Shown here in pieces: positions 35,463 to 45,363 of a DNA stretch of 64,000 bases (position 1 is its first letter; every line of letters starts with the position of its first letter). Made by a program: the position numbers and the translations under genes. The stretch is from Larkinella terrae. Lineage in GTDB: Bacteria > Bacteroidota > Bacteroidia > Cytophagales > Spirosomataceae. Under the pieces are notes generated by a model. That model did not search any database. It saw nothing but the letters and a program-made list of their open reading frames with translations, and had not been told where the DNA came from. The stretch lies in contig NZ_WJXZ01000011.1 in assembly GCF_009668025.1 (NCBI RefSeq), positions 124,001-188,000 on the forward strand. Reading direction: 5' to 3'.

Positions 35463-36815
35463 TCAGGCGATTTGGGTAGACAGCGTTTTCTTGAACAGGT
35501 GACTGACAACATCCTCGGTTTTTTCGAGCGTTTCTTCAATATCCTGTACGCTGTGGGCGAACGAAATGCTGCCCTGTTTGATCGGAAGTGGAAAGTTAAA
35601 AATTCCTTTCTCGATCAGTTTCACGCGGTACGTTTTATCCAGCGCAAAATCGTGGTGTTCGGCAATATCGTGAAAATCGACGGGCGCGTGGTCCATAAAA
35701 TAGAGGCAATACGCCGAACCCTGCCGGGCCAGGTAGTAAGGTCGACCGGTTGCCGAGAAGATCGTGTTCAAACCGTTCTCCAGCAGCTGGCCGAGCGCGT
35801 TGACGTGTTCGTAGACCTTGTGAACTGGCGACTTCAGTTTTTTCAGGGTCGCAAGGGCGGCCACGGTGGTCAGCGGAAAGGCGTTGTAGGTTCCCGCAAT
35901 CAACACGCGTTTGGCCCGGTCGGGGTGGACGAAATAGTCCATGTATTCCTTTTTGCCGCCAATCACGCCCAGCGGATAGCCATTGGCAACGGCTTTTCCG
36001 AAGGTACTTAAGTCAGGTTGTATGCCGCAAATGCTTTGGTAACCGCCAATGGCGTGGCGAAAACCGGTTTTAACTTCGTCGAAAATGAGCAGAAACCCTT
36101 CTTCGTCGGCCAGTTGCCGCAAACCTTCGAGGTAACCGGGTTGCGGTTTGACGATGCCGATGTTCTGCAGAATAGGTTCGATGATCAGGCAGGCGACCGG
36201 AAACCGCTTCAGAATGTAGCGGACGGAGTCGAGGTCGTTGTAATTGATGATGTGAACCAGCGATTTATGCACCTCCGGAATCCCGGCCGACATCGCATCG
36301 AACGGGTATTCGCCGGGGCTGACGCGCGGCCCCACATCGCTCAGGCTGCTGATGACGTTGCAGGACACGTCGTTGTGCCAGCCGTTGTAACCGCCCTGAA
36401 TCACAATGACGTGATCGCGGCCCGTCACGGCGCGGGCAATCCGCATGGCGTGGAAGGTGGCTTCCGAACCGGTGGAGGTGATCTGCAGGCTTTCGACGGT
36501 CGGGACGCTCTGGCAGAATAATTCCGCAAATTGTCCTTCCAGATTCGTCGGGCCAGCCCCCATCAAAACCGTATCGGTGCTCAGCGCCTGCCGAACGGCT
36601 TCGTTGATATCCGGATCGTTGTGCCCCAGGAATGTAGCCGCAAAACCCGCCTGATAATCAATGTATTCATTTCCTTCAATATCCCACACCCGGCTCCCGT
36701 TCCCTCGCGTAAAACAGATATTGGGGTCCGATTTCCGGTTCAGCGATACAACTCCGCCCGGTATCCATTGCTCGTTGGTTTTGAGAACTTCCTCTGATTT
36801 CGGCCACTTATTCAT
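35463..36815 (-). CDS. Class III PLP aminotransferase (glutamate-1-semialdehyde aminomutase-like)
   Basis: 450 residues, PLP fold type I: Schiff-base K274 ([14 protein letters not shown]), D246 binding the pyridine N ([10 protein letters not shown]), STGSEAT phosphate loop at 114-120. Closest by pattern to HemL-like aminomutases, but encoded inside a catabolic SusCD cluster with no heme genes, so it probably transfers an amino group on or off the substrate (or moves it between neighbouring carbons) rather than making 5-aminolevulinate. This suggests that the compound degraded contains nitrogen. Confidence 0.88.
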   Translation of the reverse strand: MNKWPKSEEVLKTNEQWIPGGVVSLNRKSDPNICFTRGNGSRVWDIEGNEYIDYQAGFAATFLGHNDPDINEAVRQALSTDTVLMGAGPTNLEGQFAELFCQSVPTVESLQITSTGSEATFHAMRIARAVTGRDHVIVIQGGYNGWHNDVSCNVISSLSDVGPRVSPGEYPFDAMSAGIPEVHKSLVHIINYNDLDSVRYILKRFPVACLIIEPILQNIGIVKPQPGYLEGLRQLADEEGFLLIFDEVKTGFRHAIGGYQSICGIQPDLSTFGKAVANGYPLGVIGGKKEYMDYFVHPDRAKRVLIAGTYNAFPLTTVAALATLKKLKSPVHKVYEHVNALGQLLENGLNTIFSATGRPYYLARQGSAYCLYFMDHAPVDFHDIAEHHDFALDKTYRVKLIEKGIFNFPLPIKQGSISFAHSVQDIEETLEKTEDVVSHLFKKTLSTQIA

Positions 36816-36860
36816 TGTTAATTCAGGTTTATTCAGTTGATATTTGTTTTTGGTTTACGG

Positions 36861-37011
36861 TTTTTGGTGGATTGTACCCACGGACTTTAGTCCGTGAAAT
36901 CCCCACAATTCCATTGAGTGAATAAAAACATGGACTAAAGTCCGTAGGTACGATCCACCGAAAACTTTCCCTGGCGACAAACCTGCAAGGTCTTTAAGAC
37001 CTTACAGGTTT
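36861..37011. repeat. Two palindromic elements between the aminotransferase and the oxidoreductase genes
   Basis: First: arms 36861-36896 and 36930-36964 (GGTGGATTGTACC / GGTACGATCCACC with inner ACGGACTTTAGTCCGT hairpins). Second: hairpin 36979-37011 with AAGGTCTTTAAGACCTT at its core. Both are non-coding. Confidence 0.8.
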
Positions 37012-37019
37012 ATTTACCT

Positions 37020-38246
37020 CTAATCAAAACTGGGGATTTTCAAATATTCGCCGTCTTTCAGGGCGGATTGGTGAGCTACGATGCCCGGCGCGGTGTAGGC
37101 CAGGGCCTCGTGAATATTCACCAATGGCGGCCGGTTATTGACGATCGCGTCGATAAACTCGTGGGTGATGAACGTGTGCGAGCCGCCGTGGCCGCTGGTG
37201 TGACGCAGGGGAGCCGGTAATAGCTCGGTTTCCCACCACATGGGTTGTTTGTAGGTTTCCACAACGTTTTTAGCCACCTGAAAACCGCCGTGATCCAGCC
37301 CTTCTTTCGCTTCAGACCGGACAATCGTCGATTCGCCCGGTTCGGTCTGCGGCATGAAAAAGCTCATTTTCTCGCCCCGCCATTCGCCCCGCTCCACGTT
37401 CCGCAACGCCCCGCGCCAGTTAACCTCCACCCGAAACGGCGTATTCTTGTTGGTCTGAAAAAAAGCGGTTTCGTTCCAGAACGGATTTTTATAGGGATTA
37501 CCTTTCAAAACCGGGCTGTTGTCGCCCCAGCCAAGCCCGCTGACGCTCGTCAGCCGTTCGCCGGTGACGGAAATCAGGAACGATGTGCAGTGCGTCGGGT
37601 ACAGCATGGGCGGCAGCCCATGTCGCCAGGTCGGTTTGCCATCTTCAAAATAAAGCACCTCCAGACCGGGGTGGTTGTATTCGGCAGCTGCACTGAACAG
37701 CTTTCCAAACTCGCCCGCTTTATACATTTTCCGAACCGACAGCGTCGTCTGCATGAAGGCGCTGGTTTCGGCCATCATGTAGGTCAGCCCGCTTTTCTTG
37801 ACGGCATCTTTCAGTTTGGCGCAATCTTCCAGATTCAGAGCCGCCGGAACCGCACACAAAACGTGTTTCCCGGCTTTTAAACTCGCCAGCACGTGATTGG
37901 CGTGGTCGGGTGCGGGCGTCGCCAGAAAAACCGCTTCCACTTTCGGGTCCTGCAGCAGCTTGTCCAGCGACTCGTAGCTTTTGGAACATTTGTAGGTTTT
38001 CATCAGCGCATCCCGGCGCTCGGGACGCAGATCGCTGACGGCTTCGACGATGCAATTGGGGTGTTCGTGGAAATAAAAACCGAGGCCAAACCGGCCGCCA
38101 ATAATGCCGATCCGCACTTTCCGATCCGCCGAAAGATTCCCCGCAAACGCAAACCGGGAAGAAACCGACAGCGCGGCCGCCGACGTCCCGGCGATACTAA
38201 GAAACTGGCGACGATTCAGGGAGAACTTCGATGCTTTGTTATTCAT
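37020..38246 (-). CDS. Gfo/Idh/MocA family oxidoreductase with Tat signal
   Basis: 408 residues. Twin-arginine signal NRRQFLSIAG and a hydrophobic stretch to FAFAG, so exported folded with its cofactor. Rossmann domain at ~40-165 (RIGIIGGRFGLG, ATPAPDHANHV, HVLCAVPAALNLEDC, in which the usual E-K-P block is altered) and a C-terminal alpha/beta dimer domain with TSGHGGSHTFI. Family members oxidise or rearrange sugars with tightly bound NAD(P). A paralogue lies directly upstream. Confidence 0.9.
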   Translation of the reverse strand: MNNKASKFSLNRRQFLSIAGTSAAALSVSSRFAFAGNLSADRKVRIGIIGGRFGLGFYFHEHPNCIVEAVSDLRPERRDALMKTYKCSKSYESLDKLLQDPKVEAVFLATPAPDHANHVLASLKAGKHVLCAVPAALNLEDCAKLKDAVKKSGLTYMMAETSAFMQTTLSVRKMYKAGEFGKLFSAAAEYNHPGLEVLYFEDGKPTWRHGLPPMLYPTHCTSFLISVTGERLTSVSGLGWGDNSPVLKGNPYKNPFWNETAFFQTNKNTPFRVEVNWRGALRNVERGEWRGEKMSFFMPQTEPGESTIVRSEAKEGLDHGGFQVAKNVVETYKQPMWWETELLPAPLRHTSGHGGSHTFITHEFIDAIVNNRPPLVNIHEALAYTAPGIVAHQSALKDGEYLKIPSFD

Positions 38247-38263
38247 ACCGTGGAGAGAATTTT

Positions 38264-38354
38264 GCCCCTAAATCCCCTAAAGGGGACTTGGACGCTACTG
38301 TATCCGATCAGAAAGTCCGGCAGCGGCCGACCGTCCTTCAGGGGATTTAGGGGC
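38264..38354. repeat. Palindromic element (CCCCTAAATCCCC type) between the two Gfo/Idh/MocA genes
   Basis: Outer arms GCCCCTAAATCCCCT and AGGGGATTTAGGGGC; the right half contains a GTCCGGCAGCGGCCGACCG insert that recurs in the element at 53584-53691. Confidence 0.85.
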
Positions 38355-38382
38355 TAATCAAGTTTAGGAATAAAATCAGCCT

Positions 38383-39669
38383 TTACACATTCCAGAGCTT
38401 GTATTGCGGAATTTTCAGCGTTTCGCCGTTTTTCACCGCCGACTGGTGGGCGACGATGCCCGAAACCGTCAGGTTCAGCGCCATCGCAATGTTGACCAAC
38501 GGGTGACGATCCTGGAGAATCGCCGTAATGAATTCGTCGGTCAGCCGACCGTGGGAACCGCCGTGGCCGCCGGATTCGACGCCGGGGGGCAGCGCCGGGC
38601 GAACCAGGTCCGGCAAGTTTTTCTCCAACCCTTCGTATTTTCCGTAGAACGAGCCTTTTTGACCGCGAATCCGACCCCGTTCGCCGTGGTCGCCGGGCGT
38701 GTCCCAACTCACGGCCATCCGCGACGTACCGCCTTCGCTGGTGCGGAACATGGCGATTTCGGAGCCAAAAATGTTGTTGTAGCGGTTATTACCGGGTTGC
38801 ATTTGCTTGATGATACTCGGCATGCCCTGGCAGGAAACTTCCGTAAAACTGCCGCCGGTCACGCCCACGTAATAGGCGTTGGAGTGCGTCGGATAATATT
38901 GCGGAGGCAAACCCACGCGCCATTCCTTGTACGACGGTAGCGGATCGTCCATGTAGTGGTAGTATTCGCCTTCCGAATAAATCAGTTTGCCCAAACCGCC
39001 CGCGTTGTAAATCTGGCGCATGGCGTGCAGATCCTCGTGGAAGCAGGATGTTTCGAACATCATGTACTTTTTGCCGCTGGATTTCACTGCTTCATAAAGC
39101 GCGTCGGCATCTTCCAATGACCCGAAAACCGCCGGAACCGCCGTGGCAACGTGCTTGCCGTGCTTCAAGGCCATAATGGCGTGTTTGGCATGACTCGGGG
39201 CGTCGGTTGCGATAAAAACCGCTTCAATGTTGTCGTCTTTAACGAGTTCTTCGATCGACGGATACGTTTTGGAGCATTTACACTCCTTCGCCAGTTCGGC
39301 GCAACGATCGGGAAACAGATCGCTGACGGCCACTACTTCGACGTTCGGGTGGTTCTGGAAACCGAAGGCCGATCCGAACTTGCAAAGACCATAGCCGATG
39401 ATACCGACGCGAATTTTCCGGCTCGAAACCGCCACCCACTTTTTGGCGTTGGCGGTTTCCTCAGTTTTCTCAAATCCCTGAATAGCCGGTTTTGCAGTTG
39501 CCGCCTGAGTGGTTTTCTTTCCGGTCGAACAGCCCGGTAGAACGCTCAGAGCCGTTACGCCCAGTCCCAGCGAATGCAGAAACGAACGCCGGTTGAACGG
39601 ACTGGTTTCTTTCGGTGCCTCGTCCGATCCGCCGGACGAAGCCTGAGGGTTAATGTGATCGTTGATCAT
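38383..39669 (-). CDS. Gfo/Idh/MocA family oxidoreductase, Tat lipoprotein-like
   Basis: 428 residues from the ATG at 39669. N-terminus has a twin-arginine motif (FNRRSFLHSLG) and then LPGCSTG, a lipobox, suggesting a membrane-anchored Tat lipoprotein in the periplasm. Rossmann domain RVGIIGYGLCKFGSA and ATDAPSHAKHAI, C-terminal GGHGGSHGRLTDEF motif shared with the downstream paralogue. The two probably act on the same periplasmic substrate, possibly in successive or opposite redox steps. Confidence 0.9.
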   Translation of the reverse strand: MINDHINPQASSGGSDEAPKETSPFNRRSFLHSLGLGVTALSVLPGCSTGKKTTQAATAKPAIQGFEKTEETANAKKWVAVSSRKIRVGIIGYGLCKFGSAFGFQNHPNVEVVAVSDLFPDRCAELAKECKCSKTYPSIEELVKDDNIEAVFIATDAPSHAKHAIMALKHGKHVATAVPAVFGSLEDADALYEAVKSSGKKYMMFETSCFHEDLHAMRQIYNAGGLGKLIYSEGEYYHYMDDPLPSYKEWRVGLPPQYYPTHSNAYYVGVTGGSFTEVSCQGMPSIIKQMQPGNNRYNNIFGSEIAMFRTSEGGTSRMAVSWDTPGDHGERGRIRGQKGSFYGKYEGLEKNLPDLVRPALPPGVESGGHGGSHGRLTDEFITAILQDRHPLVNIAMALNLTVSGIVAHQSAVKNGETLKIPQYKLWNV

Positions 39670-39712
39670 GGCGGAAATAGTCAGAATGAGTTTATGGTTT
39701 TGTTTACCGGCC

Positions 39713-39802
39713 GCCCCTAAATCCCTTAAAGGGGACCTGGACACAGAATGTCCAGATTTGAAGTCCCCTTTAGGCCGGGCCGACGTTTCGGGATTTAGGG
39801 GC
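39713..39802. repeat. Palindromic element (CCCCTAAATCCC type) between susD and oxidoreductase genes
   Basis: GCCCCTAAATCCC at 39713 pairs with GGGATTTAGGGGC ending at 39802; the inner part has CTTAAAGGGGACCTGGACA and a matching AAGTCCCCTTTAGG. Confidence 0.85.
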
Positions 39803-39811
39803 AGCTGGCTA

Positions 39812-41590
39812 TCAATACCCTGGGTTTTGTTTTAAAGTCGGTTTTCCATCTTTTGTACTCAAATCGATCTGAGCCTGCGGAATCGGATAGATTTCGTTTT
39901 TGCCTTTCGTAAAGAATGCGCCCTTCATGTAATCCTGATTGAAATACTTCGGAACCGCGGCTTCGTACTTCAAATACTTGTTCAGATACGTCGCCATGTA
40001 ACCGCTTCCGTTGTCGTAGCGTTGCAGATCAAAAAACCGGTGGTGTTCGAGAGCCAGCTCGAGTTTGCGTTCAAACCGGACGGCTTCGCGGGCAAACTCC
40101 TTGCCTTTTTGCACAAACTGACCGGTATACAAACCAACCTTGTAATTGGCCGCCGGTTCGTTCGTAAACCCTTTCAGCGGTGCCGCATTGTCGATGTATT
40201 TCTTGACAAAACCGGCCGGATTGGCCGCCCGCGCCCGAATCATGTTCACGTAGGTTTCGGCCTGCGCCAGACTCCCGATTTCCACTTCAACCTCAGCCGC
40301 CCAGAGCAGCACGTCCGCAAAACGAATCAGGCTGTACGGGTTGTTCGTATTTGCATTTTCACGATCGGTCGCAATGCGGGCCTGCCAGGCAATGTTTTTG
40401 ATGACGCTGTACGGTCCACCGGTGTTTTGCTGCCGAATCCAGGCCATTCCGGGGTGAATGCCCCAGTCCAGATACGGAATACCCCGGCGACCCACGACCC
40501 AATCCAACCGTGCATCCAGCGTACCGGCGTAGGGCGTAAACGGCGCCGACGATTGCAAGCCCTGGTCATTGGTTACCAGGTTGTTATTGTACGTATCGAT
40601 CATCGGTAATCCGTTGGCGTCAGTCTGGTACGAGTTGACCAGGTCGAACGACGGCTGCAACCAGCCGTAGCAGCAGGACGGCGGACCACCAAACGGGCCG
40701 TTATACATGTCGGCCGCATTTCCGTTGGCGCCATTGGCTCCGTCATATACCGACATCTGAACGGTAAAAACCGCTTCGGGGCCGTGTTTTTTATCGGTGC
40801 GGAAGTTGTCGTTATACAACTCAGCCAGCGCGTATTTCTTGCCGTTGGAAGTTACTCCACTCGCGATGATTTCGGCCAGCAGCGGTTTGGCCTCGGTGAA
40901 TTTTTGCTGGAATAGGTAGACCTTCGCCAGAAAGGCCTTGGCCGCCCATTTGTTCGCCCGGCCCACGTCGGATTTAGTAGGCGTCAGATTATCAGCGGCA
41001 TACTTGAAATCCGCTTCAATTTTCGGCCAGATCGATTCCGTATTGGAAACGTTGTAATTACCAGCATCATACGTGACCGATTCATCCAGGAAAGGCACAT
41101 TCCGCCATAATTTGGCCGCTTCGAAATGGTAAACGGCGCGCAGAAAAATGGCTTCGGCTTTCGTCTGAGCCGCTTCGTCGGCGGTTACTTCGGTAACCTT
41201 AGGTAATAAACGTAAGACGTCGTTGGTCCGCTGCACGGCGGCATACAGAAATTGCCAGCGTTCGTTGGTCGACGAACTGGTCGGATCGTGGGTATAGGCC
41301 TCGTACGACGCCAGCAAGCCGTTTGGTTCGGTTCCGACGTGCGCATCGCTGGACGCCATACTCGACAAAACCGTCGGGCTGCTCCAGAAACTTCCGCCGA
41401 CAGCACCAACGCCGTCCAGCAGTGAATAAGCGCCAATCAATACACCTTTCAGGCCGGATCTCGTGGCTAAGGTGCTTTCGCTGATCGAGCCGATGGGTTG
41501 TTTCTCCAGAAACTCTTCTTTGCAGGCTGATAAGGATAAAAGGGTGACGAAACAGCCTGTTAAAATCGGTTTTAACTGAATTCTTTTCAT
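39812..41590 (-). CDS. SusD/RagB-family outer-membrane nutrient-binding lipoprotein
   Basis: 592 residues from the ATG at 41590 (MKRIQLKPIL). Lipoprotein signal with lipobox LSAC, followed by FLEKQPIGS typical of SusD. Alpha-helical TPR scaffold (residues ~80-230), C-terminal RagB/SusD domain ending ...IYPIPQAQIDLS. Caps the SusC channel and binds the substrate on the cell surface. It lies 26 nt downstream of susC. Confidence 0.95.
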   Translation of the reverse strand: MKRIQLKPILTGCFVTLLSLSACKEEFLEKQPIGSISESTLATRSGLKGVLIGAYSLLDGVGAVGGSFWSSPTVLSSMASSDAHVGTEPNGLLASYEAYTHDPTSSSTNERWQFLYAAVQRTNDVLRLLPKVTEVTADEAAQTKAEAIFLRAVYHFEAAKLWRNVPFLDESVTYDAGNYNVSNTESIWPKIEADFKYAADNLTPTKSDVGRANKWAAKAFLAKVYLFQQKFTEAKPLLAEIIASGVTSNGKKYALAELYNDNFRTDKKHGPEAVFTVQMSVYDGANGANGNAADMYNGPFGGPPSCCYGWLQPSFDLVNSYQTDANGLPMIDTYNNNLVTNDQGLQSSAPFTPYAGTLDARLDWVVGRRGIPYLDWGIHPGMAWIRQQNTGGPYSVIKNIAWQARIATDRENANTNNPYSLIRFADVLLWAAEVEVEIGSLAQAETYVNMIRARAANPAGFVKKYIDNAAPLKGFTNEPAANYKVGLYTGQFVQKGKEFAREAVRFERKLELALEHHRFFDLQRYDNGSGYMATYLNKYLKYEAAVPKYFNQDYMKGAFFTKGKNEIYPIPQAQIDLSTKDGKPTLKQNPGY

Positions 41591-41616
41591 GATTTTATTT
41601 TTCAACAGGGTTTGTT

Positions 41617-44600
41617 TTAAAAGGAGAGATTGACGCCGAGAAGAAAATTCCGCTGGTTGTTCGGATAATTCCCGAAATCAACCCCAAAAGCCGAGCTGCT
41701 ACCTCCTAATTCCGGATCCAAACCGGTATATTTTGTGATGGTAAATAAGTTGGCGGCCTGTGCGTAAACCCGCAGTTTTCCGATACCTATTCTCTGTAAA
41801 ATGCTCGAAGGAAACGTATATCCGAGAATTAACGACCGCATTCTCAGGTAAGAACCGTCTTCGATAAAGTATGAATTCAGCGCACCCGATGTGCTTAACG
41901 AAGCACCGGTTTCAATAATAGGAACAGTCGTATTCTTGTTTTCCGGCGTCCAGGCATTCAGCAACACATTGCTTTTATTACCAACATATCCGGCGTAAAA
42001 GTGCGTATACGAGCGGATTGTATTGACGATTTCGTTGCCTTGCGATCCGTAAAGAATAGTCGATAAATCAAAGCCTTTGTAATTAAATCCGAGATTGATT
42101 CCGTACGTAAAATCCGGATTCGGGCTACCCAAAAACGTGCGGTCATCGGGTGTAATGACGCCATCGCCGTTCACATCCCGGTATTTAAAACGACCCGGTG
42201 CCGCACCACTCTGCGCCGGTGATTCGGCTACTTCGGCTGCGGAATTGAAAAGCCCGAGAATGTCATATCCGAAGAACGAACTGACGGCCTGACCTTCCTG
42301 ATTCCGGACCAGGTTCCCCATTCCCTGCAAACTCGAGGTTTCAAAATAACCGGGGTTCGGGATATCGACAACGAGGTTCTTATAGGTTGTGATGTTGGCT
42401 CCGATCGAGAACTGCAATCCGTCGGTGATTGTGCCGCGATAAGTCACCGAAGCATCAACCCCTTTATTTTGGATATCTCCGATATTGACGACCGGAGCGG
42501 TAGCCCCGCCAACGGTGGCCGGCAGCGGCTGGGTGAACAACAAACCGTTGATCGATTTCTTGTAATATTCAACCGAAATGTCCAGTTTGTTGTTGAGGAC
42601 GGTCGCGTCAAGTCCAAAATTGGAAACGACATTTTCTTCCCAACCCGCCTTCGGGTTGCCGATCCGTGTTTGGATAAATCCCTGTTGAACGGTATTGCTG
42701 GTTCCGGCAATGTCGTAGTAAGCCGTGCCATAACCACCACCGTACAAGCTGAAAGCATTTTCGGGCGCCACGTTATTCTGGGAACCTAAAACACCGTAAC
42801 TACCTCTGATTTTCAAATCATTAACCCAACTGACATCTTTCATGAAGGCTTCGTTGGAAACCCGCCAGCCCACCGAAACCGACGGAAAGACACCGTACCG
42901 GCTTTCACTACCAAAGCGGGACGAACCGTCCCGGCGAATGGTGGCTCCGATTAAATATTTGTCGTCGTAGGCGTAATCAACGCGTCCAAAAAGCGAGAAT
43001 AAGCTGTTGATGTAACCACTGCTGGAGTTCGTAACGCCCGTGGTCCCGTTGCCCAGAATCAGGTAATTATAATCGGTGGAGAAGAATTTCTGGGAACCTC
43101 CCGCCAGTCCGCGACCCGAGCTTTTAATGGCTTCTGAACCGACCAGTGCCTGGATGGAATGCTTCCCGATCAGGGTATTATATTTCAATGTATTGGTCCA
43201 CGTCAAAGTGCTGTTAAAACTCGCACTTTCCGAATAACTGTTCGGGCTACTGTTCCCCTGTTTGTTTTCGTATTGCGTGTAGTTAAAATTCTGGGCGTAG
43301 TTATTATCGATCGTGGCACCGAAGCTGGTGCGGGCCGTGAAGTTTTTCAGGAAATCAACTTCGGCGTACGCATTGCCGACGATATTCCAGGAATAAGTTC
43401 GGTTATTAAGTGTCCGTTTTTGCATGGCAACCGGGTTCTGATTACTTCCCAAACCGGGTCCGGCAAACGTCCCTCCGTAATTGCCTTTAATATCGTAAAC
43501 CGGAATGATCGGCATCATTTTATACACTGCCGAAAGCGTTCCAAATTCGGCCTGATTACCAAAACCGGGGGAATCTTTATAAAACACGTTTACATTCTCA
43601 CCAATCCGGGCATTTTTACCAATTTTATACGCCGTATTGACGCGAGCCGAGTACCGTTTTAAGTACGTTTCCATCAACGTTCCCTGCTGGTTAATATACC
43701 CCAGAGAAAGCAGATAATTAGACTTATCGGTTCCACCACTCGCCGTCAGGTTATGACTGGTCATGGGAGCCGGATTAAAGAGTTCCTGGAACCAATTCGT
43801 ACCGGTTTTATTGACTTGTTGAATCAAATAATTATTGGCCGTATTGATCGGATCGTAGCTGTATTTAGCCGGATCGACGGCAGGATCACCGGCTTTTGCG
43901 GCTCCGGCCACGCCCGGCCCTGCATACAAAAAGTCCGGCATTCCGTTAGCAAAAAGGACATTATTGGGTGTAGCGATTTTGACCACCTTCATAAAGTCTT
44001 CGGAATTCAGGAGGTCAAACGGGTTGCCGGGCAGCGGCATTTGCATTCCATAATAAGCGTCGTAGGTAATGGTCGGTTTGCCGGATTTTCCCTTTTTAGT
44101 GGTAACAATCAGTACCCCATTTGAACCGCGGACCCCGTAAATAGCGGCCGCTCCGGCGTCTTTCAACACCTGAATCGACTCAATATCGTCGGCGCTGATG
44201 TTATTCAGATCGGCCTGGATGCCATCTACCAAAACCAGCGGTTGCGTATTGCCAAAGGAAGTCACCCCGCGAACAAAAATATTGCTGCTGGCACCCGGAA
44301 CCCCCGACGTGATGACATTGACCCCGGAAGCCTGCCCCTGAAGGGCCTGAACGGCCGAACCCGCCGGGAAAGATTTTACCCCTTTCATGTCGACAACCGC
44401 TACGGAACCGGTGATATCTTTCTTACGCTGGCTGGAATAACCCGTTACCACAACTTCATTAAGTGACTGTACATCAGCGGCTAAATTAATATTAATGGCC
44501 GTCTGGCTGTTTACTGCTATTTCCTGGGTGACGTAACCGATAAACGAAAAGATCAACACATCGCTCGGTTTGGCGCTAATCGAATACTGACCGCTGGCTC

Positions 44601-44793
44601 CCGTAGCGGTTCCTCTGCTTGTGCCTTTTATGACGACGTTAACGCCCGGTAGTGGTGTCTGACTAACGTTATCGAGCACCACGCCCTGTATTTCCCGCGC
44701 ATCCTGAGCGGCCAGTGGCCCATACGTACAGAGAAAAAAAGCAAGCAACAGGACATAGCCCGGCCCTATCTGGTAAAATTTTCTTCGTTTCAT
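41617..44793 (-). CDS. SusC/RagA-family TonB-dependent outer-membrane transporter
   Basis: 1058 residues: signal peptide ending LAAQ, carboxypeptidase-regulatory-like domain (~33-115), the SusC signature NEVVVTGYSSQRKKDITGS (~125-143), TonB plug (~145-240, SSNIFVRGVTSFGN, VLVDGI), and a 22-stranded barrel to LGVNLSF. Imports oligomeric or bulky substrates together with SusD. First structural gene of the 19-kb catabolic cluster; a 570-bp upstream region with GntR-type motifs precedes it. Confidence 0.96.
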   Translation of the reverse strand: MKRRKFYQIGPGYVLLLAFFLCTYGPLAAQDAREIQGVVLDNVSQTPLPGVNVVIKGTSRGTATGASGQYSISAKPSDVLIFSFIGYVTQEIAVNSQTAININLAADVQSLNEVVVTGYSSQRKKDITGSVAVVDMKGVKSFPAGSAVQALQGQASGVNVITSGVPGASSNIFVRGVTSFGNTQPLVLVDGIQADLNNISADDIESIQVLKDAGAAAIYGVRGSNGVLIVTTKKGKSGKPTITYDAYYGMQMPLPGNPFDLLNSEDFMKVVKIATPNNVLFANGMPDFLYAGPGVAGAAKAGDPAVDPAKYSYDPINTANNYLIQQVNKTGTNWFQELFNPAPMTSHNLTASGGTDKSNYLLSLGYINQQGTLMETYLKRYSARVNTAYKIGKNARIGENVNVFYKDSPGFGNQAEFGTLSAVYKMMPIIPVYDIKGNYGGTFAGPGLGSNQNPVAMQKRTLNNRTYSWNIVGNAYAEVDFLKNFTARTSFGATIDNNYAQNFNYTQYENKQGNSSPNSYSESASFNSTLTWTNTLKYNTLIGKHSIQALVGSEAIKSSGRGLAGGSQKFFSTDYNYLILGNGTTGVTNSSSGYINSLFSLFGRVDYAYDDKYLIGATIRRDGSSRFGSESRYGVFPSVSVGWRVSNEAFMKDVSWVNDLKIRGSYGVLGSQNNVAPENAFSLYGGGYGTAYYDIAGTSNTVQQGFIQTRIGNPKAGWEENVVSNFGLDATVLNNKLDISVEYYKKSINGLLFTQPLPATVGGATAPVVNIGDIQNKGVDASVTYRGTITDGLQFSIGANITTYKNLVVDIPNPGYFETSSLQGMGNLVRNQEGQAVSSFFGYDILGLFNSAAEVAESPAQSGAAPGRFKYRDVNGDGVITPDDRTFLGSPNPDFTYGINLGFNYKGFDLSTILYGSQGNEIVNTIRSYTHFYAGYVGNKSNVLLNAWTPENKNTTVPIIETGASLSTSGALNSYFIEDGSYLRMRSLILGYTFPSSILQRIGIGKLRVYAQAANLFTITKYTGLDPELGGSSSAFGVDFGNYPNNQRNFLLGVNLSF

Positions 44794-44922
44794 ATACCAA
44801 TACGTTTTGTGGTTAATTAAGGGATATTGACTAACTGATTCGCAATTCGTATTCAGCGCACTATTTCTTTGATCCCCGGTTTTCCGGAATTGGCAATGGA
44901 TACAGTCTTGGCAGAAAGAAAA

Positions 44923-44933
44923 TTGTAAACAAA
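44923..44933 (+). promoter_or_regulatory. Putative GntR operator in the susC leader region
   Basis: TTGTAAACAAA, identical over 11 nt to the reverse complement of 45120-45130. Located 130 bp upstream of the susC start, inside the presumed leader. Confidence 0.45.
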
Positions 44934-45104
44934 TCCTGAATGCGAGGTCCAGGCTGGCTACGGAATTTATCGTTGAAATCGGCTTTTAGATTCCTGAAGC
45001 AGGGGCGCTATCTCAAAAAGGCAGAATCCAAAAGTATCTTTTATTCGCTGTACTGAACTTGGATTGGCTTACGCGATGAAGTATTAATAATCGATTTATG
45101 CTTA

Positions 45105-45130
45105 CAAATATATTGTAAATTTGTTTACAA
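45105..45130 (-). promoter_or_regulatory. Candidate susC promoter with overlapping GntR operator
   Basis: Minus strand: TTGTAAACAA (45130-45121) followed 8 nt later by TATATTTG (45112-45105), an exact TAnnTTTG -7 box. The TTG of the operator is nearer than the usual 17-23 nt, so the exact -33 element is uncertain. Left and right arms TTGTAAA (45113-45119) and TTTACAA (45124-45130) make a wider palindrome. Repressor binding would block this promoter. Confidence 0.5.
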
Positions 45131-45363
45131 AAAAATTATCTATTATTTTTTTTCGATTTGAGAAAATAAAGGATTTCGCGAGCGGGGACATAGCATTGTC
45201 TACGAAACTGTTTTGCTTCGAAAGCAATATGGAGCAATGGAAGCTACAGGGCTGGACCGCCAGAGCGAGTCAAATTTAGAGTAAGAGAAAAAGGAAAGGC
45301 GGATCGGAATAGTCCGGACAACCGCGCGGAAGATGGGGAGCTGGATTTGGAGGAAAACCGGTA

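Larger units (their letters stand above)
44794..45363. other. 570-bp non-coding control region between gntR and susC
   Basis: No convincing protein-coding frame was found. It holds two copies of the 10-mer TTGTAAACAA (44923-44932 plus strand; 45121-45130 minus strand) and a candidate susC promoter. The stretch 45131-45363 contains only a TTGCTTCGAAAGCAA hairpin and otherwise nothing I can assign. The AT content is higher than that of the flanking genes. Confidence 0.6.
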
